NCBI RefSeq assembly: GCF_022129445.1
Contig: NZ_JADQAQ010000021.1
Span: 1-64,000 of the forward strand
Reading direction: 5' to 3'
DNA length: 64,000 bases
Origin: Photobacterium sp. Ph5
Lineage (GTDB): Bacteria > Pseudomonadota > Gammaproteobacteria > Enterobacterales > Vibrionaceae
Shown here one piece after another: positions 32,561 through 46,574 of the stretch (the stretch's first letter is position 1; each line of letters begins with the position of its first letter). Below the pieces are notes generated by a model. That model searched no databases, had not been told where the DNA came from, and worked only from the letters and a program-made list of their open reading frames with translations. Made by a program: the position numbers and the translations under genes.

Positions 32561-34450
32561 ATGTTTTACCAGGAAAAATTTGATGTCATCGTTGTGGGTG
32601 GTGGTCATGCAGGCACAGAAGCCGCATTGGCAGCAGCCCGAATGGGACAAAAAACCTTACTGTTGACCCATAATATCGATACGTTGGGCCAAATGTCGTG
32701 CAACCCAGCTATCGGCGGGATCGGGAAAGGACACCTGGTTAAAGAAGTTGATGCCCTTGGTGGATTAATGGCGCAAGCCATTGATAAAGGTGGTATTCAA
32801 TTCCGTACACTGAACTCATCGAAAGGCCCTGCAGTACGTGCAACCCGCGCTCAAGCCGATCGTGCATTGTATAAAGCTGCCGTTCGTAATGTATTAGAAA
32901 ACCAAGAAAATCTAATGATTTTCCAACAAGCTGTGACGGATTTAATTGTTGAAAATCACCGAGCAGTTGGTGTTGTAACGGAAATGGGCTTGAAATTTCA
33001 GGCCAAGGCCGTTGTGTTAACTGTGGGTACTTTCCTTGGTGGTAAAATCCACATTGGTTTAGAAAACTACAGTGGCGGTCGTACTGGTGATCCAGCATCA
33101 AATGCCCTTGCAGATCGCCTACGTGAATTACCATTACGTGTTGATCGTCTAAAAACAGGGACTCCACCGCGTATTGATGCACGTAGTGTAGATTTCAGTG
33201 TACTTGAAGAACAGCATGGTGATAATCCAACGCCAACATTTTCATTTATGGGGAAAGCATCGGATCATCCACGTCAAATCCCATGTTTTATTACCTACAC
33301 CAATGAGCGTACACATGAAGTGATCCGTAATAACTTGGATCGTAGCCCAATGTATGCAGGTGTTATTGAAGGTATTGGTCCACGTTACTGCCCTTCCATT
33401 GAAGATAAAGTGATGCGTTTTGCTGATAAAAATAGCCACCAGATCTTCATTGAGCCAGAAGGCTTAACCACGAATGAATTATATCCTAACGGGATTTCCA
33501 CCAGCTTACCGTTTGATGTACAAATGCAAATTGTTCGTTCAATGCAAGGTTTTGAAAACGCAACCATTATGCGTCCAGGCTATGCGATTGAATATGATTT
33601 CTTTGACCCGCGCGATCTAAAACAAACTTTCGAAAACAAATACATCGATGGTTTATTCTTTGCCGGACAAATTAACGGTACAACAGGTTACGAAGAAGCC
33701 GCAGCACAAGGCTTAATGGCGGGTATGAACGCCGCGCTTCAAGCTCAAGACAAAGACGGCTGGAGTCCACGTCGTGATCAAGCTTACATGGGTGTATTGA
33801 TTGATGATTTATCAACAATTGGTACAAAAGAACCATACCGTATGTTTACTTCTCGTGCCGAATACCGTTTATTGCTTCGTGAAGACAATGCTGATTTACG
33901 CTTAACCCCAATGGGTCGTGAGTTTGGCTTAGTTGATGATGCTCGCTGGTCTCGTTTCAATCAAAAAATTGAAAACATGGAACTTGAACGTCAACGCCTG
34001 AAAGATATTTGGATCAATCCAAAGTCGGATCATGTTGATGAACTAAACAAGATCCTTAAAGCGCCGATCGCCCGTGAAGCGAGTGGCGAAGATCTTCTTC
34101 GTCGTCCTGAAGTGACTTACGATCAACTGACGAGCATCGAAACATTTGCACCAGCACTTGACGATGTAGAAGCGCGTGAGCAAGTTGAGATCCAAGTGAA
34201 ATACCAAGGTTATATTGATCGTCAGCGTGATGAAGTTGAAAAATCACTGCGTCATGAAACAACGAAACTGCCATTTGACATTGATTACAGCAATGTTAAA
34301 GGTTTATCGAATGAAGTAGTGGTAAAACTGAATGATGCAAAACCAGAGTCAATTGGTATGGCATCACGTATTTCAGGTATTACTCCCGCTGCGATTTCGC
34401 TGTTATTGGTTTATTTGAAAAAACACGGCTTATTAAAAAAAGGCGAATAA
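32561..34450 (+). CDS. mnmG: tRNA uridine-5-carboxymethylaminomethyl(34) synthesis enzyme MnmG (GidA)
   Basis: FAD enzyme that with MnmE modifies U34 of tRNAs. The 629-residue protein has the FAD loop GGGHAG (13-18) and the family hallmarks [32 protein letters not shown] and [20 protein letters not shown], plus the helical C-terminal tRNA-binding domain. It is the first gene to the right of oriC and is followed by rsmG after 10 bp. Confidence 0.98.
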   Translation: MFYQEKFDVIVVGGGHAGTEAALAAARMGQKTLLLTHNIDTLGQMSCNPAIGGIGKGHLVKEVDALGGLMAQAIDKGGIQFRTLNSSKGPAVRATRAQADRALYKAAVRNVLENQENLMIFQQAVTDLIVENHRAVGVVTEMGLKFQAKAVVLTVGTFLGGKIHIGLENYSGGRTGDPASNALADRLRELPLRVDRLKTGTPPRIDARSVDFSVLEEQHGDNPTPTFSFMGKASDHPRQIPCFITYTNERTHEVIRNNLDRSPMYAGVIEGIGPRYCPSIEDKVMRFADKNSHQIFIEPEGLTTNELYPNGISTSLPFDVQMQIVRSMQGFENATIMRPGYAIEYDFFDPRDLKQTFENKYIDGLFFAGQINGTTGYEEAAAQGLMAGMNAALQAQDKDGWSPRRDQAYMGVLIDDLSTIGTKEPYRMFTSRAEYRLLLREDNADLRLTPMGREFGLVDDARWSRFNQKIENMELERQRLKDIWINPKSDHVDELNKILKAPIAREASGEDLLRRPEVTYDQLTSIETFAPALDDVEAREQVEIQVKYQGYIDRQRDEVEKSLRHETTKLPFDIDYSNVKGLSNEVVVKLNDAKPESIGMASRISGITPAAISLLLVYLKKHGLLKKGE

Positions 34451-34460
34451 GGGCTAAACA

Positions 34461-35081
34461 ATGAAACAACGATTAGTACAACTTATCGCCCAAACTGAAC
34501 TGCAGGTCACAGAACAGCAACTTGACCAGCTGATCGGTTATGTAGAACTGCTGCACAAATGGAATAAAGCGTATAATCTGACATCTGTCCGTGATCCTAA
34601 CGAAATGTTAGTTAAACATATTATGGATAGTATTGTAGTCAGCCAGTATTTAGATGGTTCAAGTTATATTGATGTCGGTACTGGTCCAGGACTGCCCGGT
34701 ATTCCGTTAGCTATTATGTGTCCTGATAAGTCATTTACCCTGTTAGATAGCTTAGGTAAACGCATTCGCTTTATTCGCCAAGTGATCCATGAGTTAAAAA
34801 TTACCAATGTGACACCGGTACAAAGTCGTGTTGAAGAATTTGAAGCGGGTGATGGCTTTGATGCAGTGTTAAGCCGTGCGTTTGCGTCGATGGCTGATAT
34901 GGTGAACTGGTGTCATCATTTGCCAAAATCGGGCGGTCATTTTTTTGCATTAAAAGGGCAATACAGTGAACAAGAAGCCGCTGATTTGCCAGAGTGGTGC
35001 TCAGTTATCGAAGTGAAATCTTTACAGGTTCCTGATTTAGACGGTGAGCGTCATTTAGTAGTCTTGACGGCAAAGGATTAA
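34461..35081 (+). CDS. rsmG: 16S rRNA (guanine(527)-N(7))-methyltransferase RsmG (GidB)
   Basis: SAM-dependent methylase of G527 in 16S rRNA; loss gives low-level streptomycin resistance in several bacteria. The 206-residue protein (E. coli 207) has [19 protein letters not shown] and the SAM loop [10 protein letters not shown] (71-80), followed by LSRAFASM. It is co-directional with mnmG (10 bp) and parA (16 bp), a compact origin-proximal operon. Confidence 0.97.
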   Translation: MKQRLVQLIAQTELQVTEQQLDQLIGYVELLHKWNKAYNLTSVRDPNEMLVKHIMDSIVVSQYLDGSSYIDVGTGPGLPGIPLAIMCPDKSFTLLDSLGKRIRFIRQVIHELKITNVTPVQSRVEEFEAGDGFDAVLSRAFASMADMVNWCHHLPKSGGHFFALKGQYSEQEAADLPEWCSVIEVKSLQVPDLDGERHLVVLTAKD

Positions 35082-35097
35082 TTGTTGAGGTTTTCTC

Positions 35098-35895
35098 GTG
35101 GGAAGAATCATAGCGGTAGCAAATCAAAAAGGTGGCGTAGGTAAAACTACCACCTGTGTAAATTTAGCAGCATCTTTGGCTGCAACCCAACGTAAAGTGT
35201 TAGTGGTTGATCTTGATCCACAAGGTAATGCAACCATGGCCAGTGGGGTCGATAAATACCAAGTTGATGCCACCGCTTATGATCTTTTGGTCGAGGAAAC
35301 GCCATTTAACGACGTTGTCATAAAAGAAACCACCGGCGGTTATCATTTGATTGCCGCCAATGGTGATGTCACAGCCGCTGAAATAAAATTGATGGAAGTG
35401 TTTGCCCGTGAAGTGCGTCTACGTTCATCACTCGCCAAGGTTCGTGATGACTACGACTATATTTTTATCGATTGCCCTCCTTCGTTAAACTTACTCACTA
35501 TTAATGCCATGACGGCGGCTGATTCGGTATTAGTACCAATGCAGTGTGAGTATTTTGCTCTTGAAGGCTTAACTGCATTAATGGACACCATTAGCAAACT
35601 AACAGCGGTAGTGAATAGTGAACTGAAAATTGAAGGTTTACTACGCACTATGTTTGATCCTCGGAACCGATTAGCTAACGAAGTGTCTCAGCAGCTGAAG
35701 AAACATTTTGGTGACAAAGTATATCGTACCGTTATTCCTCGTAATGTCCGTTTAGCAGAAGCGCCAAGTCATGGTCGCCCTGCAATGTATTACGATAAGT
35801 ATTCAAGCGGAGCAAAAGCCTATTTAGCGCTGGCGGGAGAAATGATCCGTCGCGATGAATTAGCATTACAAACAGTGACTTCTGAGGACGCATAA
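35098..35895 (+). CDS. parA: Chromosome partitioning ATPase ParA (Soj)
   Basis: ATPase that moves or positions the ParB-parS complex of the origin. The 265-residue protein has a deviant Walker A KGGVGKTT (11-18), the DLDPQGNATMASG motif, IFIDCPPSLNLLT (Walker B) and the ParA stretch VPMQCEYFALEGLTAL. It lacks the N-terminal DNA-binding extension of plasmid P1-type ParA, so it is the chromosomal Soj type. The start is GTG (35098) with TTGAGG seven bases before it. parB follows after 8 bp. Confidence 0.96.
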   Translation: MGRIIAVANQKGGVGKTTTCVNLAASLAATQRKVLVVDLDPQGNATMASGVDKYQVDATAYDLLVEETPFNDVVIKETTGGYHLIAANGDVTAAEIKLMEVFAREVRLRSSLAKVRDDYDYIFIDCPPSLNLLTINAMTAADSVLVPMQCEYFALEGLTALMDTISKLTAVVNSELKIEGLLRTMFDPRNRLANEVSQQLKKHFGDKVYRTVIPRNVRLAEAPSHGRPAMYYDKYSSGAKAYLALAGEMIRRDELALQTVTSEDA

Positions 35896-35903
35896 GGCTT
35901 TTC

Positions 35904-36800
35904 ATGAATTTTAATAAACGTGGTTTAGGCAAAGGCCTTGATGCTTTGCTTTCGACCAGTGCTGTTGCACAAGCTAAACAGCACCCCCAACAACAAGTGC
36001 CTACGACTTCAAATGCCGATGGTGAACTATGTGAGCTTGCGATCGAACGGCTGCAATCTGGTCAATACCAACCCCGTAAATCAGTGGCTGATGATACCCT
36101 TGCCGAACTTGCTGAATCGATTCGTGCCCAAGGGATCATTCAACCTATTGTGGTACGTCGTTTGGTCGATCAAGGTTTTGAAATTATTGCCGGCGAACGC
36201 CGTTGGCAAGCGGCTAAAATAGCGGGATTAACGACGGTGCCGTGTTTGGTTAAAATCGTTGATGATCGGGCTACCATTGCCATTGCGTTGATTGAAAATA
36301 TTCAACGTGAAGATCTAAATGCAATAGAAGAAGCGGTTGCATTAGCACGATTACAGCAAGAGTTTTCACTGACTCACCAGCAAATTGCTGAAGCCGTGGG
36401 TAAATCACGTGCTGCAGTCTCTAACCTATTGCGATTAAACCAGTTAAGCGAACCTGTTAAACAATTAGTCGAGCAGAAAAAGCTCGAAATGGGTCATGCA
36501 AGGGCTTTATTATCCTTAGATGAAGTTCAACAGTTAGCTACAGCACAAAAAATTGTCAATAATTTGTTAACCGTACGTGAAGCTGAAAAACTGGTTAAAA
36601 CACTGTTAAATCCATCAATACCTAAAGTGCCTGTCCCACAAAGTGAACACGTCGCTTTATTGCAAAATAGACTAACTGAGCAATTAGGCACTAAGGTGGC
36701 GATTAATCAAACGAAAAGTGGCAAAGGAAAAATCGTTATTAACTTTGATCAACAAGACAAGCTAGAGCAAATTCTTGCAATGCTTGAGAATAAATTGTGA
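35904..36800 (+). CDS. parB: Chromosome partitioning protein ParB (Spo0J)
   Basis: CTP-dependent clamp that loads at parS and spreads. The 298-residue protein has the N-terminal KRGLGKGLDALLS tag that contacts ParA, the nuclease-fold CTP motifs GIIQPIVVRR and AGERRWQAAKIAG, and then ENIQREDLNAIEEA. The helix-turn-helix HQQIAEAVGKSRAAVSNLLR precedes GHARALLSL, and a C-terminal dimerisation domain closes the protein. Candidate parS sites lie to the left of oriC (10200, 15120, 19124). A terminator at 36847 closes the rsmG-parAB transcript before the atp operon. Confidence 0.96.
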   Translation: MNFNKRGLGKGLDALLSTSAVAQAKQHPQQQVPTTSNADGELCELAIERLQSGQYQPRKSVADDTLAELAESIRAQGIIQPIVVRRLVDQGFEIIAGERRWQAAKIAGLTTVPCLVKIVDDRATIAIALIENIQREDLNAIEEAVALARLQQEFSLTHQQIAEAVGKSRAAVSNLLRLNQLSEPVKQLVEQKKLEMGHARALLSLDEVQQLATAQKIVNNLLTVREAEKLVKTLLNPSIPKVPVPQSEHVALLQNRLTEQLGTKVAINQTKSGKGKIVINFDQQDKLEQILAMLENKL

Positions 36801-36846
36801 TGTTAAATGTGTAACTTTTGTTAAAAACATAACATCATCGTGATCA

Positions 36847-36880
36847 AGTTAGAGTGTTGTAAAATCTAACTGTTTTTTTT
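36847..36880 (+). terminator. Rho-independent terminator after parB
   Basis: AGTTAGA (36847-36853) pairs with TCTAACT (36865-36871) and is followed by G and eight T. It lies 46 bp after the parB stop. Confidence 0.75.
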
Positions 36881-36892
36881 GCTGCTATTTGA

Positions 36893-36920
36893 TTGCAATC
36901 AATCTTATGAGCCGTATAAT
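36893..36920 (+). promoter_or_regulatory. Putative sigma70 promoter of the atp operon
   Basis: -35 TTGCAA (36893-36898), 16-bp spacer, perfect -10 TATAAT (36915-36920). It lies directly after the parB terminator and 57 bp before the atpI start. Confidence 0.7.
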
Positions 36921-36977
36921 TTTCGCTGTTTTCCCAAGCACGGATCGTGTAAAGGAATGGACTCGAGGAACGAATAC

Positions 36978-37367
36978 ATGGTATCGACGCTAGCTAAACC
37001 GGGACGCCAATTGGCAAAACGGTTGCTGTTACTACAATCTGGCGTCGTGATAGCAACGGCATTAACGGCAGTTTTTGCTGTCAATGTTGACTGGGGAATC
37101 TCTGCATTGATTGGTGGCGGCATCTTTGTGATCGCCAATACTGTCTTCGCTGTGTGTGCCTTCATGTTTAGTGGTGCTAGGAATGCACGGCTAGTCATGG
37201 CGTCATTTTATGGCGGAGAAGTGCTTAAAATTCTTATCACAGTCATCCTTTTTGCCATTGCTTACCTGTATATGGGAGTGGAACTTGTTCCCCTCAAACT
37301 AACCTATTTGCTGGCCCTTGGTATTAATATTTTTGGACCGGTTTTATTCATTAACAACAACAAATAG
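36978..37367 (+). CDS. atpI: ATP synthase subunit I
   Basis: Small four-helix membrane protein that assists c-ring assembly and Mg2+ supply; non-essential in E. coli. The start at 36978 (MVSTLAKPGRQLAKRLL...) gives 130 residues, the usual length; GAGG lies upstream, nine bases before it. The frame stays open further upstream to 36879, but this crosses the putative operon promoter. The hydrophobic helices lie at about 12-32, 40-60, 73-93 and 100-125. First gene of atpIBEFHAGDC. Confidence 0.9.
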   Translation: MVSTLAKPGRQLAKRLLLLQSGVVIATALTAVFAVNVDWGISALIGGGIFVIANTVFAVCAFMFSGARNARLVMASFYGGEVLKILITVILFAIAYLYMGVELVPLKLTYLLALGINIFGPVLFINNNK

Positions 37368-37372
37368 GATGA

Positions 37373-38179
<807 letters not shown>

Positions 38180-38192
38180 CGATTATTTGTAA

Positions 38193-38504
<312 letters not shown>

Positions 38505-38583
38505 TAAATCGTAATGTCAGCTTGTTTCAAGCTGACATTAAGTAGCAAATGGACTCTAGCAACCCTTTTAAAGGAGATGCGTT

Positions 38584-39054
38584 GTGAATATGAATGCAAC
38601 TTTGCTGGGTCAAGCTATCGCTTTCTTCCTCTTCGTGGTGTTCTGCATGAAATATGTATGGCCACCGATTATGGAAGCGATTGAAGAACGTCAGAAAAAA
38701 ATTGCTGACGGCTTGGCTGCCGCAGATCGCGCAGCCAAAGACCTTGACCTTGCACAAGCGAATGCTTCTGATCAACTAAAAGAAGCGAAACGCGCTGCGA
38801 GCGAGTTGATCGAGCAAGCAAACAAGCGTAAAGCTCAAATTATCGATGAAGCAAAAACGGAAGCACAAACTGAGCGTGAGAAAATCCTTGCGCAAGGTAT
38901 GGCTGAAATTGAAGCGGAACGTAATCGTGCTCGTGATGAGTTAAGAAAACAAGTTGCAACTCTAGCTGTGATTGGTGCTGAGAAGATCATTGAGCGCTCC
39001 ATTGATGTGGATGCTCAAGCCGATATTCTTAACAAAGTCACTGCAGAACTGTAA
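38584..39054 (+). CDS. atpF: ATP synthase Fo subunit b
   Basis: Peripheral-stalk subunit: one N-terminal transmembrane helix (about 5-25, [19 protein letters not shown]) and a long charged coiled coil (about 30-150) that binds subunit delta at its tip. At 156 residues it equals the E. coli protein. The start is GTG at 38584, well placed after AAGGAGAT; ATG two codons later is a poorer alternative. Confidence 0.96.
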   Translation: MNMNATLLGQAIAFFLFVVFCMKYVWPPIMEAIEERQKKIADGLAAADRAAKDLDLAQANASDQLKEAKRAASELIEQANKRKAQIIDEAKTEAQTEREKILAQGMAEIEAERNRARDELRKQVATLAVIGAEKIIERSIDVDAQADILNKVTAEL

Positions 39055-39070
39055 TTAAAGGGGCAAGCAT

Positions 39071-39604
39071 ATGTCACAAATGACTACAATCGCACGCCCC
39101 TACGCTAAAGCAGCTTTTGACTTTGCGGTCGAGACGAACCAGCTAGCTCAGTGGGCAGAAATGCTGAACTTTGCTAGTGAAGTAGCACAAAATGACACTA
39201 TGCAGGATGTACTGGATAGCGGATTTGCTGCGGATAAGTTAACTGAAATTTTTGTTTCAGTATGCGGTGAGCAACTCGATGAATTCGGTCAAAACCTTCT
39301 AAAGGTGATGGCTGAAAATGGACGCCTTAAGGCGCTACCTGATGTCTGTGATGAATTCATGACTCTGAAACATGAGCATGAGCACACCATCGAAGCGACA
39401 GTAATTTCTGCTATTGCTTTAGATGATAATCAACTAGATGCCATTAGCGTGAAACTTGAGCAGCGTTTAGCGCGTAAAGTTATGCTGACTTGCAGTGTAG
39501 ACGAGACCCTGATTGCCGGGGTTGTAATTAGAGCTGGAGACCTTGTTATCGATAACTCTGTACGGGGCAAATTGAACCGTCTGAGCGATACTTTGCAGTC
39601 TTGA
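39071..39604 (+). CDS. atpH: ATP synthase F1 subunit delta
   Basis: Stator subunit linking the b stalk to the top of the alpha3beta3 head. The 177 residues match the E. coli length. Typical stretches are [13 protein letters not shown] at the N-terminus and the C-terminal [22 protein letters not shown]. It is 16 bp after atpF and 16 bp before atpA. Confidence 0.95.
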   Translation: MSQMTTIARPYAKAAFDFAVETNQLAQWAEMLNFASEVAQNDTMQDVLDSGFAADKLTEIFVSVCGEQLDEFGQNLLKVMAENGRLKALPDVCDEFMTLKHEHEHTIEATVISAIALDDNQLDAISVKLEQRLARKVMLTCSVDETLIAGVVIRAGDLVIDNSVRGKLNRLSDTLQS

Positions 39605-39620
39605 TTTGGGGAATTGGAGC

Positions 39621-41162
39621 ATGCAACTTAATTCCACGGAAATTAGCGCACTGATCAAACAACGTATTGAAAACTTCAACGTTGTAAGTGAAGCGCGTAA
39701 CGAAGGTACTATCGTTTCTGTAAGCGACGGTATTATTCGTATCCATGGCCTTGCTGACGTAATGCAAGGTGAAATGATTGAACTACCAGGCGGACTATTC
39801 GCACTAGCACTTAACCTTGAGCGTGACTCGGTAGGTGCAGTTGTAATGGGCCCTTATGCTTCTCTACAGGAAGGCATGAAGGTAACCGGTACTGGTCGTA
39901 TTCTTGAAGTACCTGTAGGTCCTGCGCTACTTGGTCGTGTTGTAAACACACTAGGTCAGCCAATCGATGGTAAAGGTCCAATTGAAACAGAGACATTCTC
40001 TCCTGTTGAAGTAATTGCACCGGGTGTAATCGATCGTAAATCTGTTGATCAACCAGTACAAACTGGTTACAAAGCAGTTGACTCAATGATCCCAATCGGC
40101 CGTGGTCAGCGTGAGCTTATCATCGGTGACCGTCAGACCGGTAAAACAGCGATGGCTATCGATGCCATCATCAACCAGAAAAACTCTGGTATCTACTCTG
40201 TGTATGTGGCTATTGGCCAGAAAGCTTCAACGATCGCTAACGTGGTTCGTAAGCTGGAAGAGCACGGCGCACTGGAAAACACTATCGTAGTTGTAGCATC
40301 AGCATCAGAAGCTGCTGCGCTACAATACCTAGCACCATACTCTGGTTGTGCGATGGGTGAATACTTCCGTGACCGCGGCGAAGATGCACTGATCGTATAC
40401 GATGACCTGTCTAAGCAGGCTGTTGCTTACCGTCAAATCTCACTATTGCTTAAGCGTCCACCAGGCCGTGAAGCATTCCCTGGTGATGTTTTCTACCTTC
40501 ACTCACGTCTTCTAGAGCGTGCTTCTCGTGTAAGCGAGCACTACGTTGAGAAATTCACTAATGGTGAAGTGAAAGGTCAAACAGGATCGCTAACGGCACT
40601 ACCGATTATCGAAACCCAAGCGGGTGACGTATCGGCATTCGTACCGACTAACGTTATCTCTATCACCGATGGTCAGATCTTCCTACAAACAGAGCTATTC
40701 AACGCAGGTATTCGTCCCGCTGTTGACCCAGGTATCTCTGTATCACGTGTAGGTGGTGCTGCCCAAACCAAGATCATCAAGAAACTGTCGGGTGGTATTC
40801 GTACCGCACTTGCACAGTACCGTGAACTTGCAGCGTTTGCACAGTTCTCGTCTGACCTTGATGACGCAACAAAGAAGCAGCTTGATCATGGTCAGAAAGT
40901 GACTGAACTGATGAAGCAGAAACAATACGCGCCAATGTCTGTATTTGAGCAAGCGATTGTTATCTTTGCCGCTGAAAAAGGTTACTTGAACGATGTTGAA
41001 ATCGTTAAGTTAGCTGATTTTGAAGCTGCGTTGCTTTCTTACGCGAAAGGTCAGTTTGCTGAGCTTGTAGCTCAGATAGATGAAACGGGTGCTTACAACG
41101 ATGAAATTGCTGCGCAGCTTGCAAAACTGCTAGAAGATTTCAAAGCTACCCAGACTTGGTAA
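39621..41162 (+). CDS. atpA: ATP synthase F1 subunit alpha
   Basis: Non-catalytic nucleotide-binding subunit of the F1 head. With the start at 39621 ([16 protein letters not shown]) it has 513 residues, the exact E. coli length and N-terminus. The frame is open to a TTG at 39606, which would add five residues (MGNWS) that are really the ribosome-binding region. Walker A GDRQTGKT and the signature [14 protein letters not shown] are intact. Confidence 0.97.
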   Translation: MQLNSTEISALIKQRIENFNVVSEARNEGTIVSVSDGIIRIHGLADVMQGEMIELPGGLFALALNLERDSVGAVVMGPYASLQEGMKVTGTGRILEVPVGPALLGRVVNTLGQPIDGKGPIETETFSPVEVIAPGVIDRKSVDQPVQTGYKAVDSMIPIGRGQRELIIGDRQTGKTAMAIDAIINQKNSGIYSVYVAIGQKASTIANVVRKLEEHGALENTIVVVASASEAAALQYLAPYSGCAMGEYFRDRGEDALIVYDDLSKQAVAYRQISLLLKRPPGREAFPGDVFYLHSRLLERASRVSEHYVEKFTNGEVKGQTGSLTALPIIETQAGDVSAFVPTNVISITDGQIFLQTELFNAGIRPAVDPGISVSRVGGAAQTKIIKKLSGGIRTALAQYRELAAFAQFSSDLDDATKKQLDHGQKVTELMKQKQYAPMSVFEQAIVIFAAEKGYLNDVEIVKLADFEAALLSYAKGQFAELVAQIDETGAYNDEIAAQLAKLLEDFKATQTW

Positions 41163-41206
41163 TTGGTTGGTGATCGCTTGCGATCACCTTCTAACGGAGA
41201 GTAACG

Positions 41207-43512
<2,306 letters not shown>

Positions 43513-43529
43513 GCTAATTAGGAGGCGAC

Positions 43530-43952
43530 ATGGCAGCGATAACTTTCCATTTGGAAGTAGTCAGTGCTGAGAAACGTCTGTTCTCTGGTCGTGCTGAAAA
43601 TATTCAAGTAACGGGTAGTGAAGGTGAACTAGGTATTCATGCCGGTCACACCCCACTACTTACTGCTATCACCCCTGGCATGGTACGTATTACCAAACAA
43701 GGTGGTGAGGAAGATGTGATTTATCTTTCTGGCGGTATGCTTGAAGTTCAGCCTTCTGCAGTGACGGTATTAGCCGATACAGCTATTCGTGGTGTTGATT
43801 TAGATGCCGCGAAAGCAGAAGAAGCTAAACGTCAAGCTGAGGAGCGTATCCATAATCAGCATGGCGATATTGACTTCGCACAGGCAGCCAGTGATTTAGC
43901 GAAAGCCATTGCTCAGCTTCGAGTGATTGAACTAACTAAACGCGCACGCTAG
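43530..43952 (+). CDS. atpC: ATP synthase F1 subunit epsilon
   Basis: Rotor-base subunit and intrinsic inhibitor. The 140-residue protein has the N-terminal beta-sandwich ([36 protein letters not shown]) and a C-terminal helix hairpin ([18 protein letters not shown]) that can block rotation. Last gene of the operon, closed by the terminator at 43972. Confidence 0.96.
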   Translation: MAAITFHLEVVSAEKRLFSGRAENIQVTGSEGELGIHAGHTPLLTAITPGMVRITKQGGEEDVIYLSGGMLEVQPSAVTVLADTAIRGVDLDAAKAEEAKRQAEERIHNQHGDIDFAQAASDLAKAIAQLRVIELTKRAR

Positions 43953-43971
43953 TCTGACGCTAAAGTAATAT

Positions 43972-44001
43972 AAAAAGCGACCATTAAGGTCGCTTTTTTT
44001 A
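43972..44001 (+). terminator. Rho-independent terminator of the atp operon
   Basis: AAAAAGCGACC-ATTAA-GGTCGCTTTTTTT, 20 bp after the atpC stop. Confidence 0.92.
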
Positions 44002-44202
44002 TACTGATCATTTGAGACATTAGGTTTATGACGTAAACGAGAACGCAATATTTGTCATAAAAGTCGCTTGTTGATTGAGATAGTTGCGAGGTATACGTGT
44101 TATTTATTGGTGAGAAATAAACAATTACGCTTAAAACCTGCCAAGCTAGACGGTACAATAAAGATTAAATAAAAATTTATGCATCAAGAGGGATATCCCA
44201 TC

Positions 44203-45561
44203 ATGAGCTTCAGTGCTGTGATTTTAGCCGCGGGAAAAGGCACCCGTATGTATTCTAACTTGCCAAAAGTGCTTCACACTTTAGCGGGTAAGCCGATGGT
44301 CAAACATGTTATTGATACATGTAATGATCTTGGTGCGAAAAATATTAATTTAGTTTATGGCCATGGTGGCGACACCATGCAACAGGTATTGTCCCAAGAA
44401 TCAGTTAACTGGGTACTACAAGCCGAACAATTAGGGACAGGTCACGCGGTTAATCAAGCGACTCCTAATCTTGCTGATGATGAAAAAGCATTGATTTTAT
44501 ATGGTGATGTGCCACTAATTAGTGCGCAAACGTTAGAAAATCTGCTTGATGCTCAGCCTGATGGTGGTATTGCTCTACTGACTGTTGTTCTTGATGATCC
44601 AACGGGTTACGGTCGTATTGTCCGTCGTAATGGTCCTGTTGTTGCGATCGTAGAGCAAAAAGATGCGACTGAAGAGCAAAAACTGATCAAAGAAATCAAT
44701 ACCGGTGTAATGGTTGCTAATGGCGGTGATCTAAAGCGTTGGTTAGCGGCGCTTAAAAATGATAATGCGCAAGGTGAATACTATTTAACGGACATTATTG
44801 AAATTGCTCACGATGAAGGCCGTGCCGTCGAAGCGGTACATCCAGTCAGCCCGATTGAAGTTGAAGGGGTCAATAACCGTATTCAACTTGCCCGTCTTGA
44901 GCGTGCATTTCAAGCACAACAAGCTGAGCGTTTATTAGAGCAAGGCGTAATGCTACGCGATCCTGCTCGCTTTGATTTACGCGGTTCATTGCAATGTGGT
45001 ACCGATGTTGAAATTGATGTTAACGTTGTGATTGAAGGCAGCGTGAGCATTGGTGATAACGTCGTTATTGGCGCAGGTTGTGTGCTTAAAGATTGTGAGA
45101 TTGATGATAACTCAATTATCAGCCCATACAGTGTGATTGATGGGGCAACGGTTGGTGAAGCCTGTACAGTCGGTCCATTTGCTCGTTTGCGTCCAGGAAC
45201 AGAACTGCAAGCTCAAGCTCATGTGGGTAACTTTGTTGAAATGAAGCAAACACGTTTAGGTGAAGGCTCTAAAGCTGGCCATTTAACTTACCTTGGTGAT
45301 GCAGATATTGGTGCCAACGTTAACATCGGTGCAGGTACCATTACTTGCAACTACGATGGTGCGAATAAGTTTAAGACAGAAATTGGCGATGATGTGTTTG
45401 TTGGATCTGATACCCAACTTATCGCCCCTGTTAAAGTCGCAAGTGGTGCAACTATCGGTGCTGGTGCAACAATTAATCGTAATATCGGTGAAGGTGAGTT
45501 AGTGATCACTCGCGCACCGGCTCGAACAATTCAAGGTTGGAAACGTCCAACCAAAAAGTAA
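44203..45561 (+). CDS. glmU: Bifunctional N-acetylglucosamine-1-phosphate uridyltransferase / glucosamine-1-phosphate acetyltransferase
   Basis: Makes UDP-GlcNAc for peptidoglycan and LPS in two steps. The N-terminal pyrophosphorylase carries the nucleotide loop [20 protein letters not shown]. The C-terminal half (from about 250) is a left-handed beta-helix of isoleucine-rich hexapeptides with the acetyltransferase His/Asn region ([30 protein letters not shown]). The start [11 protein letters not shown] at 44203 gives 452 residues, the family length; the frame is open 24 bp further but those eight residues lack family support. Confidence 0.96.
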   Translation: MSFSAVILAAGKGTRMYSNLPKVLHTLAGKPMVKHVIDTCNDLGAKNINLVYGHGGDTMQQVLSQESVNWVLQAEQLGTGHAVNQATPNLADDEKALILYGDVPLISAQTLENLLDAQPDGGIALLTVVLDDPTGYGRIVRRNGPVVAIVEQKDATEEQKLIKEINTGVMVANGGDLKRWLAALKNDNAQGEYYLTDIIEIAHDEGRAVEAVHPVSPIEVEGVNNRIQLARLERAFQAQQAERLLEQGVMLRDPARFDLRGSLQCGTDVEIDVNVVIEGSVSIGDNVVIGAGCVLKDCEIDDNSIISPYSVIDGATVGEACTVGPFARLRPGTELQAQAHVGNFVEMKQTRLGEGSKAGHLTYLGDADIGANVNIGAGTITCNYDGANKFKTEIGDDVFVGSDTQLIAPVKVASGATIGAGATINRNIGEGELVITRAPARTIQGWKRPTKK

Positions 45562-45582
45562 TTAGATATCAATTTACTTTTT

Positions 45583-45613
45583 TAAAAAGCAGGAGCTTTC
45601 TCCTGCTTTTTTA
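45583..45613 (+). terminator. Rho-independent terminator of glmU
   Basis: AAAAAGCAGGA-GCTTT-TCCTGCTTTTTT, about 20 bp after the glmU stop. Confidence 0.9.
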
Positions 45614-45778
45614 TTATGAGTTTCCAATTTACCCCTCTATATTCCTCTAATTTTTCTATCTCAGTAGTTATTTCGAGATGAAAATTATACTCAATCTGCA
45701 TATTTGTTATTGATCGATTAATTTTTAAAACGCTATACTAAGTTTCAAATCGAAACTTAACCTGTCATTTCAAAACTT

Positions 45779-46552
45779 ATGTCTAAACGTAATACGCAAC
45801 AACGACGCCATGCTATTGCTGCTATGGTTGGTATTGAAGGTGAAGTTAGTGTGGATACACTTGCTAGTCACTTCTCGACCTCTGAGGTCACAATTCGTAA
45901 AGATCTCGCGGCATTAGAAAGTTCTGGCTTATTACTGCGCCGATACGGTGGTGCCATTGCTATGCCGAGCGAAATAGTTGCAACTGACTCAGAAGAAAAG
46001 GTTTCAGAACGAAAGTTAGCGATAGCTATTGCCGCGGCTGAGCAGATCCGCGATCACAATCGCATTATCGTTGATTGTGGCAGTACAACAGCAGCATTAA
46101 TTAATCTACTAAGCACTAAGCAAGGCTTAGTAGTGATGACTAATTCTTTGCAAGTCGCGAATGCACTGAATGCACTTGAAAATGAACCGACCTTATTGAT
46201 GACGGGCGGTACATGGGATCCGCATTCAGAATCCTTCCAAGGCAAAGTTGCAGAATCCGTATTGCGTTCATACGACTTTGATCAGTTATTTATTGGTGCT
46301 GATGGTATTGATATTGCGCGTGGCACAACTACCTTTAATGAGCTGACAGGGTTAAGTCGAGTAATGGCTGAAGTTTCTCGTGAAGTGGTGGTAATGATTG
46401 AGTCTTGTAAGGTTGGACGAAAAATTCCGAATTTAGAGTTAGCGTGGCAAGGGATCGATACTTTAATTACCGATGATGGCATGAGTGATGCTGATACTGT
46501 CGCGATAGAACAACAGGGTGTGCGAGTGATTCGTGCCTGTAGTGAACAATAA
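45779..46552 (+). CDS. DeoR-family transcriptional regulator upstream of glmS
   Basis: The 257-residue protein has the N-terminal DeoR HTH (RRHAIAAMVGIEGEVSVDTL, TSEVTIRKDLAALESSGLLLRRYGGA, about 10-65) and the C-terminal sugar-phosphate sensor domain with IVDCGSTTAALI and the FIGADGID loop. It lies 22 bp upstream of glmS on the same strand, so it probably shares a transcript with it. A role in controlling amino-sugar synthesis is a natural guess from position, as in other gamma-proteobacteria with a DeoR gene before glmS, but it is not shown by the sequence. Confidence 0.83.
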   Translation: MSKRNTQQRRHAIAAMVGIEGEVSVDTLASHFSTSEVTIRKDLAALESSGLLLRRYGGAIAMPSEIVATDSEEKVSERKLAIAIAAAEQIRDHNRIIVDCGSTTAALINLLSTKQGLVVMTNSLQVANALNALENEPTLLMTGGTWDPHSESFQGKVAESVLRSYDFDQLFIGADGIDIARGTTTFNELTGLSRVMAEVSREVVVMIESCKVGRKIPNLELAWQGIDTLITDDGMSDADTVAIEQQGVRVIRACSEQ

Positions 46553-46574
46553 CAAGTTGTAAAGGATAGCAGTT

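Noticed and set aside
46553-46574. glmS ribozyme
   Set aside because: The 22-bp gap before glmS is far too short for the ribozyme, which is in any case a Gram-positive feature.
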